Below, piece after piece: positions 37,701 to 52,700 of a stretch of DNA of 64,000 nt. Made by a program: the position numbers and the translations under genes. The DNA is from Ctena decussata (Eukaryota > Mollusca > Bivalvia > Lucinida > Lucinidae): positions 52,305,087 to 52,369,086 of the forward strand of contig OZ022508.1 of assembly GCA_963989385.1 (NCBI GenBank). Direction: 5' to 3'. The notes under the pieces were generated by a model. That model was given only the letters and a program-made list of their open reading frames with translations. It had not been told where the DNA came from and searched no databases. Position 1 is the stretch's first letter; the number at the start of each line of letters is the position of its first letter.

Positions 37701-40700
37701 AAAATCAAATTGTTCTAATTTTAGAACAATTACATATCGTAATGTGCGTATATATTGGGATATCTAAAAATAATGAATTTTCCATTTGGGACAAATGGAA
37801 AATTTATTATTTTAGGTGTCCCAATACTTAAGCATATTAGAGTATACAGTGCCTCAATACCATTGATAATTTTTGTATGTCTGAAACATATTCCGAAGAT
37901 TACACATATTTTACCTCATTAAAGTCCATAAACTTATCCAGATCAAATTCATCCCCATTAAGGTCCATTCCATCATCATCATCCTCCTCTAGCCGGGCAT
38001 ACTCCAGGGCAGCTAGGAGCTTGCTTCGTAACCAATAGCCACGCCATGCTGCCTACAAGAAGATACTTTTGAATCATGAAAGCAGCCAAAATAAGCCTTT
38101 TTAAGCCATTATACTAGTAGTTACTTGTTCAGTTTTTTTAGCACTTAAACTGTCAAAAACAAAATAAGCTGAATTGGCAAACAGCATAGATCCAATGATG
38201 AGCCACCTCTTTGGATCTACACTGTTTGCCCTCTAGTCTTTGAATTCTCAATAAGTTATAGCTTGGCTGAAACAGTTTTTGAAATTTTGAAGACAGAAGT
38301 TTTGTTATCTGCTTTTTAGCCACTTTAAGAGGTTAACCATAGAACTATAGAATGTAGTGAATAATATGGAACAAACATCTTCCTTTCAAACAGCAACTAA
38401 TGCTACACTACAAACAATGAAGTAGCTACTTACATGTAATAACTTTTCCAATTTCAAATATGTTTATAGTAGTGCTAAGCTGCCAGCATTTCTCACCTGT
38501 CAGCACATTGTCACAAAACACCTAGCCAAGAAAACTCGACGAAAGGATATGCAGCCACAGGCAATGGAAGAGTATACCTATGTCTTGCTTCTGCCAATCA
38601 CAAACAATACAGGCTTGTCATGACTCACTGTTCCCTGTTCTAATATCCAAATTATCATTCATTCATGCTCAAGTTTAAATGCATCAACAAAATGACTACA
38701 TGAGCAGGCTTTGAATTCTCAATATCATATACTTGGAAAAAACTTTTTTTTTAAAATTATGCTAATGTTTTTGACTGCTAAATGGTGCTTTAAAGGTAAA
38801 CCTTAATCAGTGCGTGGTCCTATGAGAAAGATCATTCTAAGATGACACACCCATACCTGTATTGTTGTAGCAGCTTTGTGTAGTTTCTCAACCAATGCTG
38901 GGTCAATATTTTCTATTTCTCTTCTCTTCTCTATCACAGTCCTGTACCACTTCCTCACACAGTAGCCCCGCCACCCTGCCTGTATAGTAATGGCCGCCAG
39001 CCAGATCTTGGTCTGCTGGGAGATTTCATGTCGAACTAACCATCCTCTCCATGCTGCCTGTATTGTCACAGCAGCTCTTGTATAATGATCACCACTGTAA
39101 CAAAGGCAGCAAACTGTCTGAAGATGAACTGATAATATCCACAACAGTATTTACTTCCCTTCCGGTAGAAGGCCACCCCTAAGAACTATGGGAACTTCTC
39201 CATGTTTTCTAGTCATTTTCACAAAAGGGAACAACTACTGGGACTTCCTTTTTGCTTACCCTATACTAAAGGCTAACTCAAAACTGGCTATTGCAAAATT
39301 GCTTTAATTTTGTCAAAATCATTTTTTCATCATCAAAAAGTCACATGCACACCTTCAATATGCTTGTCATATTTGTGCAAAATTTCAAATGGAGTGCTTG
39401 AAAACTGTGAAAGGAGTTGATTACACAAACTTTTTTTTAGCTATTTTATTAAATCTGTGATATATGATAATATATTAACTAATTTCTTATTCATACCAGG
39501 ATATATGATTTTAAATGCTTACCTATTTTATTTATGTGTCATTTTCGGAATTCTGTGATTTGTACATATTGTAATATTATTATTCATCTTAATCTTGCAA
39601 AGTACTGTGATTATTGTTTTTCTTACACTTGTTTGTCGAAGAAAAAGCCCTACAGGGCTTATGTTGTAAAGTTCCTTATATTCGAAAATAAATAAATATT
39701 CTGTTCTGTTCTGTTCAGATTATTTGCACAAATCTTAATTTTCATTCTTTTGTGATTTAAACATGTATTTACAAACTCTGCAAAATTTACATTTTTTTGT
39801 CTATTCCTCATATTCTCTCCAGGTATCGAGTATGTCCATGTCTTCTCCAACAGAAGAAGAGTCATCTATTGATTCAAAATACATGTAATGAACAATAGGA
39901 AAGAAAAAAAGCACTTTTGTTATTTATATTCAGAGTGTAAACTTTTAAGTATATAGTAAAGGCACTATTTTATGATATGTCTTGTACAATGTTATATCAC
40001 AGACATCTATTCTCCTAGTAGCTGTTTTATGGGACCTAGAAGTTGCATACTAAGCTGGAATCTCAGTGTAAGAGACATAAAGGTGTCCCATCCATGACCA
40101 ATATAGAAAATGGAAATAATTGCCTCTCTACCAAATATTTACTTCGCTTTTCCCAATACTGGTTAACCCTCAAAGTAACAGAGAATGAGTGAAAGAGTGA
40201 ACTCTAGTCAAACGTCCCACCAATACATAGGTCATATGTAGACGGGACTTTGGCTCAAAGTCTCAACCAAAAAACGGAGAAGCCGGTGATCAAACATGAG
40301 ACCCCTGCATCGGTAATCTATCACATAATCCACTAGACTACTGCCACAGAAAAGCGTCTGCAATATTTCAAATACTGTTTTGTCCAAACTACATCATGTC
40401 AAAAATTCAAAGGAATAGAGGGCAAATAGTACATACACTATGAACCACCTCATCAGGATCTACACTGTTTGGAAACTCAACTGTTTGCATTTCTGTCACA
40501 TTAAGTGTTAAGAAAGACAATCCATTAGAACTTAGACAATGCTTACATACCTTTTCCTTGCCGAGGGTGAAGATGAATGTCCATTGGCTAATCCCTTTGG
40601 TCTTTCAGAATTACCACTATCTGAAAAGTTTTTATTATTTGCACTAGATTTTAAAGCTTGTTCAAATAAGTCTTTTGGGTTTGAGTAATCAGTTGATGTG

Positions 40701-43700
40701 AGTTTTGGTGGTTTCACAATAGTTGCTGTCACTTGACTAGGTTGTGGCACAAGAAATGTCTTATCTGATGACTGCAGAGCCTGTTCAAATAAATCTTTGG
40801 GACTTGTGAATGTCTCTCCTTTCTGAACTAATTTTCTTGCAGAATTTGGTCTTCCAGATTTAGGAGTTATTGGGGCTGTTGGCAAAGTAACAGACACTTC
40901 ACCATATTCATGTGCATATCTGTGCTCCACAGCAAGTTTAAAAGTTTTATCACAGAATTTGAAGAATGAATCACATTTGTGGGCAAGGTCACTTGACTTT
41001 TCTCTTTGTAATCTGAAATGAAAGTTCAAATTATAATTTACCAGACTTATATATACAGCAAGCTTCAATACGCAAAGCACTGTTTTGTAGTGTATATGAA
41101 TGTCATATTAGCTGTTCAATTACAAACGTTCTGAAATATGAGTAATGAAATGAAAGTGATAGTAAGAAGAACAAACAAATGATAAATACTGACTTATAGG
41201 GTATCAAATTCATGTCCAATTGATTACTTCAACTTATTACCTAATTACGACACCTGACATTCATACTCCTACCTGTACCTGGTCCACCACTGCAGGAGAG
41301 CTACATGTTGACTTTTCACCATGGGTCCCAGGCCCCCGTGAATACATTAAAGCCTGCACATCTACACATCATTCAGGAATGCATATACACAGGGTATAAT
41401 CGATTCTGCTAATTTTCGCTTCCTGCAGAGACTGTACATCATATTTGGTTTCCGCCGAGACTGTCCGTGATCTCTTGCTTCCTGCAGAGACTTCTGTACA
41501 TGATAAAAGGCTTCCTGCAGAGACTGTCCGCATGATTCTGCTTCCTGCCGAGGCTCTCGGCAGGAAGCAGAGTCATGTGGACAGTCTCGGTAGGAAGCAA
41601 ATTTTCCAGGACAGCAGTCCCTGCAGGAAGCAAGAGCTCGTGGACAGTCTCGGCAGAAGCCAAATATGATGTACAGTCTCTGCAGGAAGCGAAAATTACC
41701 TGATCGATTATACCCTGTGATATACCAAGTTTCAAGTCTAGAGGAGACAATTACAATTAATGTATATATAAACAGTTTCATGATATCCAATTTGGCAACT
41801 CTTGTAAATTAAGACCCCTTTCCTGTGCAGTTCCAAAGTAAATGTTACTGCAGAAAATACTTTAATGGGAAAGAAGATGAATACCTTATGTCTTGTTCTA
41901 AATGTGTGAACATTTCCTGGTAGATATGTGCTTGAGAGAGACACATAGCCTCAAAGCTGTTACGAGGTTTCAATGGTGGGCATTTCTTCGTAACTCCTGA
42001 CTGGGGAGACTGTAGCCGAGGCAACTCCTCTTGTAAGGTTGAAAAGAAACTGAAAACAGTAAACATTGATTGAAACTGTTAATAAATAAAACTGATACTG
42101 TAACACAGCACTCCTATAGAGGTAATGCAAAATTACAATTCTACCGCAAAATGTGAAGCTAATAGCTGACATCAACCCTAAAACAAATGATGTATGACAG
42201 CATTTCCTTAACATCCAACGGTCTTGCATCTGGCATGTATTTTGCAGAAGAAAAGCCCGTAAAAGAAATGCATAGATGCTTGTTTCTGTCAGCAATGTTT
42301 GTGAGACTGTTCACATGCTAGAAGAATGGCTGTGCGAATCTAAAGGAACATAATATGTTTTTGCATTTTTATGAGTTAAATTGATAGTTGTTGAGTAATA
42401 TATCACTGTTTTGAGATCAGTTGTAAAGAAGATCATATTGTGAGTGCTCCTTTGCACTCATGACATGATCTACTTTACAACTGACCTCCAAACAGTGATA
42501 TATTACTCAACAATTCACTGTTAGAGTTGATTTACTCCTTGTATCATATCATAAAATTTATGTTGCAGCTAAGGCTTTTAATGCAAGCAATGGAATAGAA
42601 CAACCCAAATAAGCATAGTGCAATGATCAGGGTACACACTGTTTACCATAGTGTCAGCCATGTACTGACACATTACTGGATAGCAAAATCAAACAGTACG
42701 AATTTTGGGATACCATAAACACTCTATTTGAAATATCGAATAAGTCTGAGCATACCATGCAGAGCCTGGCCAGAGGTCATAAAACTTGAGTACATTCTCA
42801 AACTCAAAATAAAGCACACTGATTGGCTGCTTCCGAGCACATGTGCTCAAGTTTTATGACCTCTGGGCCTGGGTTCAGGGTCTTAACTTGAGAATGTACT
42901 CAAGTTCTATAACCTCTGGACCTGATCTCTTCCAAGACCACTGTAGAATTTCTCAAAACTTGCCTGGAATATTCCTTTTATGGTCTAATGTGTCTTAACA
43001 AAAAAGTTCCAGTCTGTCAACCAATATGGCCACTGGTGGCATTCTTTAATTTTGCACAAATACTGTGCATTGCAATAACTGACTGGCTTACCACATAGGT
43101 ACAAAAGGCATTTTCAATTCTGAGAAGAGTGGAGTCAATAACTTAAAAATAGCTTTAATCTCTAATCTGTGCATGCGAGTTCTCTTCAGCCAATACCTGG
43201 CTGAGGTGATTAGTCATGTTATAACTTTGCCCTGCCTTGCTGTGATTGCTGGGCACATCCTGTCTACATCATTCTGTGATTCCATTGCTCCTATATACTT
43301 TCTTGGATTTTTCTACTTACATTTACTATGACATTATAAAAGCTTACTATCAGATCCTGATCTATTTGTTGTATGTATATATGTGTTATTTTGAAAACTC
43401 TTGAATAAAATAATGTTTAAACTAAATTATAAATGGCACACAAAAGTACTTTTGATATTGATTATTATCATGCATCTACAATTTTGCATAAACATATGCA
43501 AACATATTTCTTCAATATCTGCAAACTTTAAAATATGCATATTCAAAAATAAACTATCAATAATAAAAATAGGAAAAAACTGAACAACCTGTTGTCAACT
43601 TCTTCAAGGACTGGGTTTTCATCCAGAACTAGCTGTTCCATATACTGACATTTCTCTATGCACTTCAATAACACTTGTGGATCTGAAAAGAGCATGCCTA

Positions 43701-46700
43701 GGTTGTTTTTTTAATGTAAAGTTTGCTAAGAAACACGTAAGATATGTGGATATACTGTCAAGGAAAGCAACTCTGCCATTTTCATTTTTGCTGCCATTGT
43801 CAGTAGGTGTCAACTCTTGAAGGAAATAGGAGCCCCAGTAGCTCAGTAGGTAAAGCGCTGGCATACTGATCTATGGGTCTTGGGTTTGAGCCCCATTGAA
43901 GGTGGAAATTCCAACTGTAAATGAGGTTCCATTGCATACAGCCTTTCATTATCACCCTACTATTATCCTGATATGACTGAAATACTGTGAAAAGGATGTA
44001 AAATCGCAATCATCCATCCATCCTTAAAGGAAAGAATTTGCTCCTCTTGGAAGAACTTTGTCCTGGGAAGCTAACAGAAAGCCATGAAAATTGTTTGCTT
44101 TTGTCAAAAATGGTGAGAAAAAAAATGGCAGTGTACCTGTACACCTTAATATTCTTGGAAATTCGCAAATCTATTGGCTCGCAAAATAAGAAGTCTCCCA
44201 AGTAATATCAACTCTTAATTCAGAGCTCCAGATAAAGGAAAATGGGTAATTATGCCTGCAGTCCCAAAATGGTGTATCAGCAATACACCCACAGTATTCA
44301 AGATTATGTAGCGTAAGGGTACCCCCATCGGACAGGGTACCCCCATCGGACACCTTTACGATCTGTTCTCGTTTAAAATGAGTAGCACCTCGTCCAATTT
44401 AATACCAATTTTTATAATTTTTTGCGGTCTTTTCCTCGACACTTTCGCGTGCCTTTCTCGTCTCGGGAGCGTTAACGTAATTTTCACAGACGGTATTTAG
44501 TGGACAAGGGTACAAGTCAGAAACATTTCAGTGAATAGTTACACCATGATTTTGTCGTACCTTAATGCAATTCAATGATCTAATCAACAACATTGGATGG
44601 AGATTTTAGTCACCTAACAAATAATATAAGGATTATATTCCAGTTCGTTCTAGTTTTAGAGAAATTAGAGAAAATGCACACTTGTTTACATCTCGACACT
44701 GGCTAAAATCTATATAAATAGTTCAAAGTAAACAAACGTCATCATTCTGAGGGAGCACATATTATTTTATTTCATGTCAAACTTAAAGTTCTGAATCGAT
44801 TTTTGCCTGTTTATCTTAAACATGCGTATGTCTCTACTATGTTACATTAAATTTGTTTATGCATAGTTAGTTTACATGTGTAGAAAATAAAGGTGTCCGA
44901 TGGGGGTACCCCTAACCAAGATTTTACGCCCGTTACCTGTGAAATAATGAATGCTCCCCGATTTCTCCGTATGACGTCATACTACAGCTTATGTTTACCG
45001 AATCAATATATGAGGTATATATTTTGCAAGTCACATAAAGTCGTTAGACTTTTGATGTAATAATTTGAAAATTCATTTAAAACAGCAATTTTTAGGTGTC
45101 CGATGGTGGTACCCTTGCGCTATGGTAAAGCGAAAGGAAGCATCTTTCCATGAGTGTGATGCTATCTTTTGATTTTGATATAAGACGGGTTATAAATAAT
45201 ATGATACAGGTGAAAGAAAACTAATGCAATATTATGGAGAACCAGTCCAGTATTTTGATTTACACCAATAGGCTATATAGCAGATAGACAGACTGGCAAA
45301 TTTTATTCAAGTAACAGTTTGAGACACAGCTGGAAATTGTTTCAAGTCTCTTTTAAATTTTTCAAGGTGTCTAATTGACCATGAGTCCCAACAGCAGAGT
45401 TGCTGAAATTAATTGGTCTGATCAGATCAGTCAAAACATTATGTTAAATATAGGTTGCAGTATCAAACAAACACTTCAAACACAGACAGAGTGTAGCAGT
45501 TTCATTGTAAACCAAATGTATGAGGATGAAAATTAAGCTAGACTAGATTTTCTTGACACTGTTCTTTTACCTGAAAATAATTTCAGGACCTACCTGAGAA
45601 CTGATTATTACTGATATCTAACTGTCTCAGGAGTAGGCAGTTCTGTAGACACTCAGCTTCCAGCATACTGAAATAGCAGAAATATCACAAATGTTAGAAT
45701 CCATAGATAAAGGAAATCTCATCCTGGGGTTCGAAATTTCAACCTGGGACAAAGGTTCCTGAGTCCCTGGTTAAAACTGCAGCCCAAAAGGGTGAGATTT
45801 ACTATCCTAAATGGACTGGCTCATGCTAGATTAGTTTTCTTCCAAGGAAAGAATCTGCTCCTAGAGGAGCACAACCTATCTTTTACAAGTTGATTCCATT
45901 GAGAAGAAATGCAAAAAAGAAAATGATGGAGCTGCTCCACATGAAAGTGAATCCACTAACCATAACCAGTTAATGTAATATTATCCTGACACTTAACGTC
46001 CCAAAATATCAAAAGATTGAATTTGCAAACGGCTAAGATGCAGATAAATGGCATACAATTAGCCACCTCATCTGGATCTACACTCTTTGCCCTCTTGTTT
46101 TGAATTCTCAATATAACAAAGCTTGAACAAAACATTTTTTTTTTAATTTTGCCATTTTTTTTGGCGCTTTAAGGTAAATACATATTTGAACAAGTCAATG
46201 TTATTATCTGGTAATGCATTCAACTATTACTAGTGGAGTTGCAAACAGTGTAGGCCCAGTTCAGACTTCAGAAACTCTTTTAGGGCAGATAATCTGGCCC
46301 TGAGGTTACAAAACTTTTTTCATGCTCAACTGAGCCGAGTATGATATTTTCTCTGCTTATGAATATGAAAATGCCAACACTGAAATTTTCTCTGCTGATA
46401 GATATGAAAATGCCAACTAATGTTGGCATTTTCATATTCATAAGCAGAAAAAAGTTCATACTCAGCTAAACTGAGCAAGAAAACAACTGTACTTATCAGT
46501 AATTTGCTATTTATTAGTAAGTAAAATTTCATGCTTAGCTGAGCTGAGTATGGAAAAAGTTTTATAACCTTGGGGCCTGGTTCCATAGTATTACAGTGTT
46601 GCATATTAACCTAAATATTCAAAGAGTAATTCCTGAAAACAGGTTTGAGAAACCTCCCTTGGAGGGAAAAATAAGTCTGGTCAAACTTGAAGTGGAAAAG

Positions 46701-49700
46701 GGTTTTACAAAATGGCTTTGTGTCACAAAATCTACCCATGATACTACAACACCAGAGCATGCTCTATCAATGCACTGACAGTATCATCTCAGCTTGACAA
46801 AACACTCTTGTGTTGTGATAGTTTCTGCCTGTCCTGTTAGTACCTGTTTTGTGCCATGATAATCTTCTGAAGTAATGGTAGCCAGGAGCTGGACAGCTCT
46901 TCAAGGGAGGTAATACTGTTGTCTGTTAGTAACAGTTCATAAAGTAGCACCTGATTCTTAAGGCAAGGAACCTAGAAGGAAAATAACTGCATCAAATATG
47001 CCATAATTATCTTATAAGTAGGAATATCTTAATGTAAATGGATATCCTTTCAGGGGAAGCAACTTCTGTGACTTTCATTTTTGAATCCCTTTCCTTCCAG
47101 TATGTGTCAACTTTTAAAGAAAAGAATTTGCTCTTCTAGAAGCAAATTCTTTTCATTAAGTGTAGACGCATTTTTGGAAGGGCTTTGTTGCCCAGAGAAG
47201 CAAACAGAAAGATAGGCAATGATCAGGAATTAATACAATCAAATCCCACATCTCTCAAAACCAATAGGGAAAGAAGCACACACACACACAGAAAAATTGA
47301 CATAAGTTCATGAGAGACACGCACGGTAAACCGAATGAGCAGCTCTTTCCCACACAGGTGGTCATTCAGCTACCCTAATCAAAAACAGCATCAACATCTA
47401 TTTCTATTTTTAACTTACAAAACAAAACAAAACCAAAAGGCAGATTGGGTAGCAAAACAGGTGACCAAACCGTCAGAGAACATGGACAAGCGGACATAGC
47501 ACAATGTAAGTCCACAATGTTCCAACCCTACCCAGGGGCCTCTAGATAATACTATGTCCAAATCAATATCATATACAGTAGAACTCCAATAGCTCGAACA
47601 GGCTTGGGACCATGAAAATTAGTTCCAGCCATCCAGGGCTAGTTTCTATATAAACTGACCTCTAGGGACCCAAGAACAAGTTTTAGCCAGGCAGGGTAAA
47701 CGAGCCATCAGGGTTTGAGTGATTGAAGTTCTACTGTATATATAACTCACATCCCAAAATGCCCGTAGGAAGTTACTTTAGATTAAATTGCTCATAGAAA
47801 GAAATGGATTTTTTCTGAGTTTCAAGGCCCTGGGGCACTTGTGGATTAAAGCAAAAGCTGAATTGTTAGTACACAGATAGAGATGGTACTCAAGTTGAAT
47901 CAACATTGATTCAGCATCACCGCATTGAATCACTGTTGATTCAATAGCCATTAAGCGTTGTGTGCCTGATGCAAATGTACTTACCCTCTGGGCATACAAC
48001 TTAAATCAATCAGCACTGAATGGGCATTGATTCAATGCAATGCTGAATCAATGTTGATTCAGTGTTGGATCAATGTTGTGTGTCTGCTGGGTATTTACTC
48101 ATCTATTCTGTTACCATTATATTAGCACTATTACTTATTTTGCTTTTCTACCCTTTTGCTGGGCCCACATTCTATTCTCAGCAGACACACAACTTAAAAC
48201 AACATTGGGCCAACGTGGTGTCAAAGTTGTGTGCCTGCTGGAAGTGCCTTTATAGTCACTCATTCAAATTCTTTATATTCTATATTGTATGACCACATCA
48301 AACTTGTTCTGGTGACATGTTTATTCACATGTTTCCCCCGACCCACAAGTATCCTCTTCCCAGCTGGTATGCAACATTTAGTTGTGCTGATGTTGCAGAC
48401 CTGATGGAAATGACACTTGCAGGACGTTTTTAAGTTGATGGTAAGATTGGTACCTACACTACTGTCTACTTGCAATCTCATAATACTATGTTAATCCTCA
48501 TATGTCATGTTTTATATGACTTGAATAACATAAAGTTGTCTGTCTGTCTTACCATACTAACCCCAGTAAGATTTCCATTGTTAAGCTGTGGTAGGGGTGA
48601 CTGACAGACTGAATGATGATTGAAGGACTGATGGAGCAGAAAACATTATATTCACACTTTCTTGGTCAAGTATGGAAAGAACAACTTCCAGTATGATATA
48701 AATGAGCTGCGACATAATAAAACAACCAATGTGGCATGTGCACCCAGCAAAGACTCAGATCAGCCCGGGCATATGCCCAGTCTGATCAGAGTCTTTGCTA
48801 TCTGCATGGAGCTAGACCCTTAGCTACACTTTAAGTGCACAGCAAAGACTCTGATCAGACTGGGCAGCTGCTCTGAGTCTTCACTGGATGCACATGCTGC
48901 TTTGCTGGCTTTGTTGTGTCATGGCTCATATAAACATAATTACCTTCAAGATATTATTAGAAGAGACATTAAGACTAAGTAGCAGACAAAGCTTGTCCAG
49001 GTCTTCCACAGCTGGCAGATGATTGGAGGACACATCCAGCACCTGTATGGTTGGGGTGTCACTGAGGCCTTTAGTGCTGATCAGTTGGTTGTGGGACAGT
49101 TTCAGGGTATGAAGTCGTCTCAGTGTCTCCAAACCTCCTACAATTTTTAACACAACAGATAAGCCATATCTTCTTATTTTGAGGTTTCATCCAGCTGCTA
49201 TATAATATTTCACCAATATCACAAGGCTGTCGTGGCCGATCTGGCTGGACCGGCCAAGGTTGTGAAGCAAAGTTTCGGCATTTACACTTCTTGTTCAGGC
49301 ATTGTGATTGTACAACAGATACCTGTTTGATCGAATTAACTTACTAAAGAATTAGATAGAGACACTTCAGTTATCTGCAGGGGTAGAAATAGTTGTTTTA
49401 CAGTGCTCCGGATAAGAAGAGGTTAGAGGGTAATACAGGGATAACCCTCATCAGAAGCATCTCATCGAGACAGTTCTAATGAGGGTTTGCAACATATGTT
49501 TTTGAAAAATAAGAAAACAAATCACACAATTATCCTCAATACCCATCCTTATCTGGAGCTCTGTATTTGTAATGCTATGTTGGCTATCTGAAACAAACAG
49601 GTACATGTATATAGCTAATGAAACTATCGTCATGAATTTATTTTGAAAAAATAAAATACTTAGGTCTAGAAATAATATGCTTATTCTTGATAAAATGACA

Positions 49701-52700
49701 GATTTTTTTAGAAGGAAATACATTCAGAATGCAGTCAAAACGCATCTACAGCAATTCTAAGTAAAAATTTTCTCAAAAGAGATCCATCGAACCTCCCTTA
49801 TGATAAGGAGACACCCCCTCTCATGCTCTTTCCCTTCTCATGCCTTCGACACACATATCATATATGGCCGGACCACTTTTTTGTCGTCGGCGACTGCCCT
49901 GTATCAGACAATCTGACTTGTCCCACTTTTGAGTGCAGAACTTGCCAATTCTTTTTCAAGGAAAATGACTGATTCAATTTATACTGTTGAAATTCTTAAA
50001 ACTGGGACATCTAAAATAATTAATGGAATTGTCCTAAAATGGAACAGTCTAATTTTACAATGCAGTAATGCATCCAAAAGATGCAGATGGAATGACAAAT
50101 AGTGCAGACCCCAAACAGTGGGCTTTAGAAACAGTCTGATGTGGGTCTGCTCTACTTGCTCAGACCTATCTGTCCCAGTACTTAGAAAATTTAAGAAAAG
50201 AAAAGAGCATATGAATCAAGGGAATGATGTTATGTATTTAGGGGATAACTGTACTCAAAATTGTCATTTTGGGAGGTAAATTGTCAGTTTTATGGTCCGA
50301 AATTTGGTTTTACGTTGATGCGCCAGCGGAGCTGTAAAATGCAATTTGCAACCTTAAATAACCGACAATTTACCTCCACAAATGACAATTTTCAATACAG
50401 TAACCCCCATTCTAAACACTTTTCACCATTAAAAGTGTGCTACTTTGCACACACAGCAAATGATTTCACCGATGTAAAACCAGACGTCAACCAATGAGAA
50501 GGGATGTTACGTTATGATGTTGAGTTTCCAACAGTATATTGTAGGATATTCTGTCGCCAATTTTTGACGTTATCCAAACAGAATACATAAGTAAATGCAT
50601 TAGAATACATAGTGACACAGACTGTGAGGGTTATAAAGCTAGATAAACTGTTCAAGAACTGATTAGATATAAATAATCTTACCGAGCCTTGTGATGTTGT
50701 TATGGCTGAGATCTAGCCAGCGTAAGTTGGTACAGTTGTCAAGACCATGTATAGAAGACAAGTTATTGTGTGACATGTCTAGCACCTGGAGAGAGCCAAT
50801 GTCCTTGAGATCAATGTACTCTATCTGGTTATCCTGTAAAAAATGCTGTAACTGTTACCACAGTGCTGAAGTGCATCCAAGGGAGGCAGCATGATTGTAA
50901 GTGTTACTGTTACTCAGAAATGGAATCAACTGCTAGGGTTGATACAAAAATGGGTCATATAGGTAAAGGTTATAAAGTTACATCACAGTGCTTAAGTGTA
51001 TCCTAGGTAAGCAGCATGTTTAAAATTTGAAGATTGCAGGCCAATATATTGCAGCTGCTTGCTATTATCCAACAATCATAATTTATACCAGTTGCAACAC
51101 GAGAAAACCCACAAAGTGGAGCTATGAGTCTACGCTAGCCTCATGCACACAGGGAAGACTGAGCAGACGGGGTGGATGCCCAGGCTGATCTGAGTCTGCA
51201 CTGGATGCACATGCCACTTTGTTGGGTTTCTCGTGTCATGGCTAATATACAGTTCTCTCATTATCTCTGTGCCAAAGGGATAGAAACTTCGAGTTATTTG
51301 TACAGAGTTGAAATGTTTTGTGCCCAAAATTTTCATAAAGTTACTCTGATATTAGAAGGCATTTTCAGGTAACAGTGTCTGAGATAACACAAGTCAGTTG
51401 TATTTGATTCTAGTTTTTTTACCTTCATATTGACGTAGAGTAGCTGTTTACACTGCTGCAGGCCTTCAACGACCCTCAAATTACACTTGGTCATTGAGAG
51501 ATACTTCAGACCCCAGCACTGGCCTAGAGGGGTGATGTTGTTACCTGGTAGATCAGATAGCTCCACTGTGGTCACCTGGCAATAAATAAGAAATACAGTC
51601 AACTTTTGATATTTCAAAGTCAAGGTTCATCCAAAACTACTGATATCTCAAAGTAAATTTTCTGGTTCCAGTTTTATATTCTTTACATTAAGAGGGCACT
51701 TTGAGATATTACTGTCTGAGATATCGAGAGCTGACTGAAAGTTTAGCTTATTATTAATAACCATGATGATTAAAGCATGAGAGCAAATGCCAGACACTAA
51801 ATATAACTTAACATGCATGTGTATACCTCCATATTTTTCTGCCATATTTACAAAGGGTAACAACTTTGTTTCTGTGAATGACAAAATCATTACAGAATGG
51901 AGTCTTCTCTTAAAAGAAAAGAATTGCTAAAAGGACAACAACTTCTTTCCTTTAACAACTGACCCCAATTAAGAAGGGAGGCAAAAATGAAAAAGACAGA
52001 GTTGCTTCTTCTGAAAACGTACCTATATACCTTAATGAACATGAAGTCTGAGGGAATATTGCCACCTGTAATGCAGGCATCACACTGTCCCGATATTGAC
52101 ACCCGATGGCCATACGATAATGGAAATGTTCAAAATCGGCTCTGATCGTAATACCATCGGGTCATTCGTGAGAGCATCTAAGCCATTGTATGACCGCCGG
52201 AGGATTTTCTCATGCTTCGGCAGCAACTTCATGAGCGGTGGCAAAACCTTTGGCATGCCAAAAAAATGCTGAAGGACATTGCGAAGGCTCATTTTCATGT
52301 CGAGTTTGTGTGTCCATCTTGCCTTCGTAAGGCCATAGTGAGGGCGTCGTGTCATCTTTGTCTTTGCTTTATGTGATCATCGGTGCCATCGGGCATTTTT
52401 CGCCTCAGGAAGACATTACCAAGGAAACAAGAAGCGGCCCGACTGTCTTCGGAAGGCAACACGACTTCGTAAAGCCCTCGGAATGCCGGCGTGTAGCCAT
52501 CGAATAACAGTACGATGGCATTGAGATGGGGCCACAGTGTCGGCAAAGAAAGTCGAATTTGAATAGTTCAAGCGTTTCTTATGTGTCATGATAACGTGGA
52601 CATGTATACAGGCAGCTTCAGTAATGTGAAACTCCCACAGCTGTAATAACAGTAATTATGTACTTATCTTGTTTTTATGGCAATCCATTTTACTATTTAT

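Noticed and set aside
43829..43905. Functional tRNA gene
   Set aside because: Box A and box B are present, but the acceptor and anticodon arms do not pair properly, and a SINE body shared with 54577 follows.
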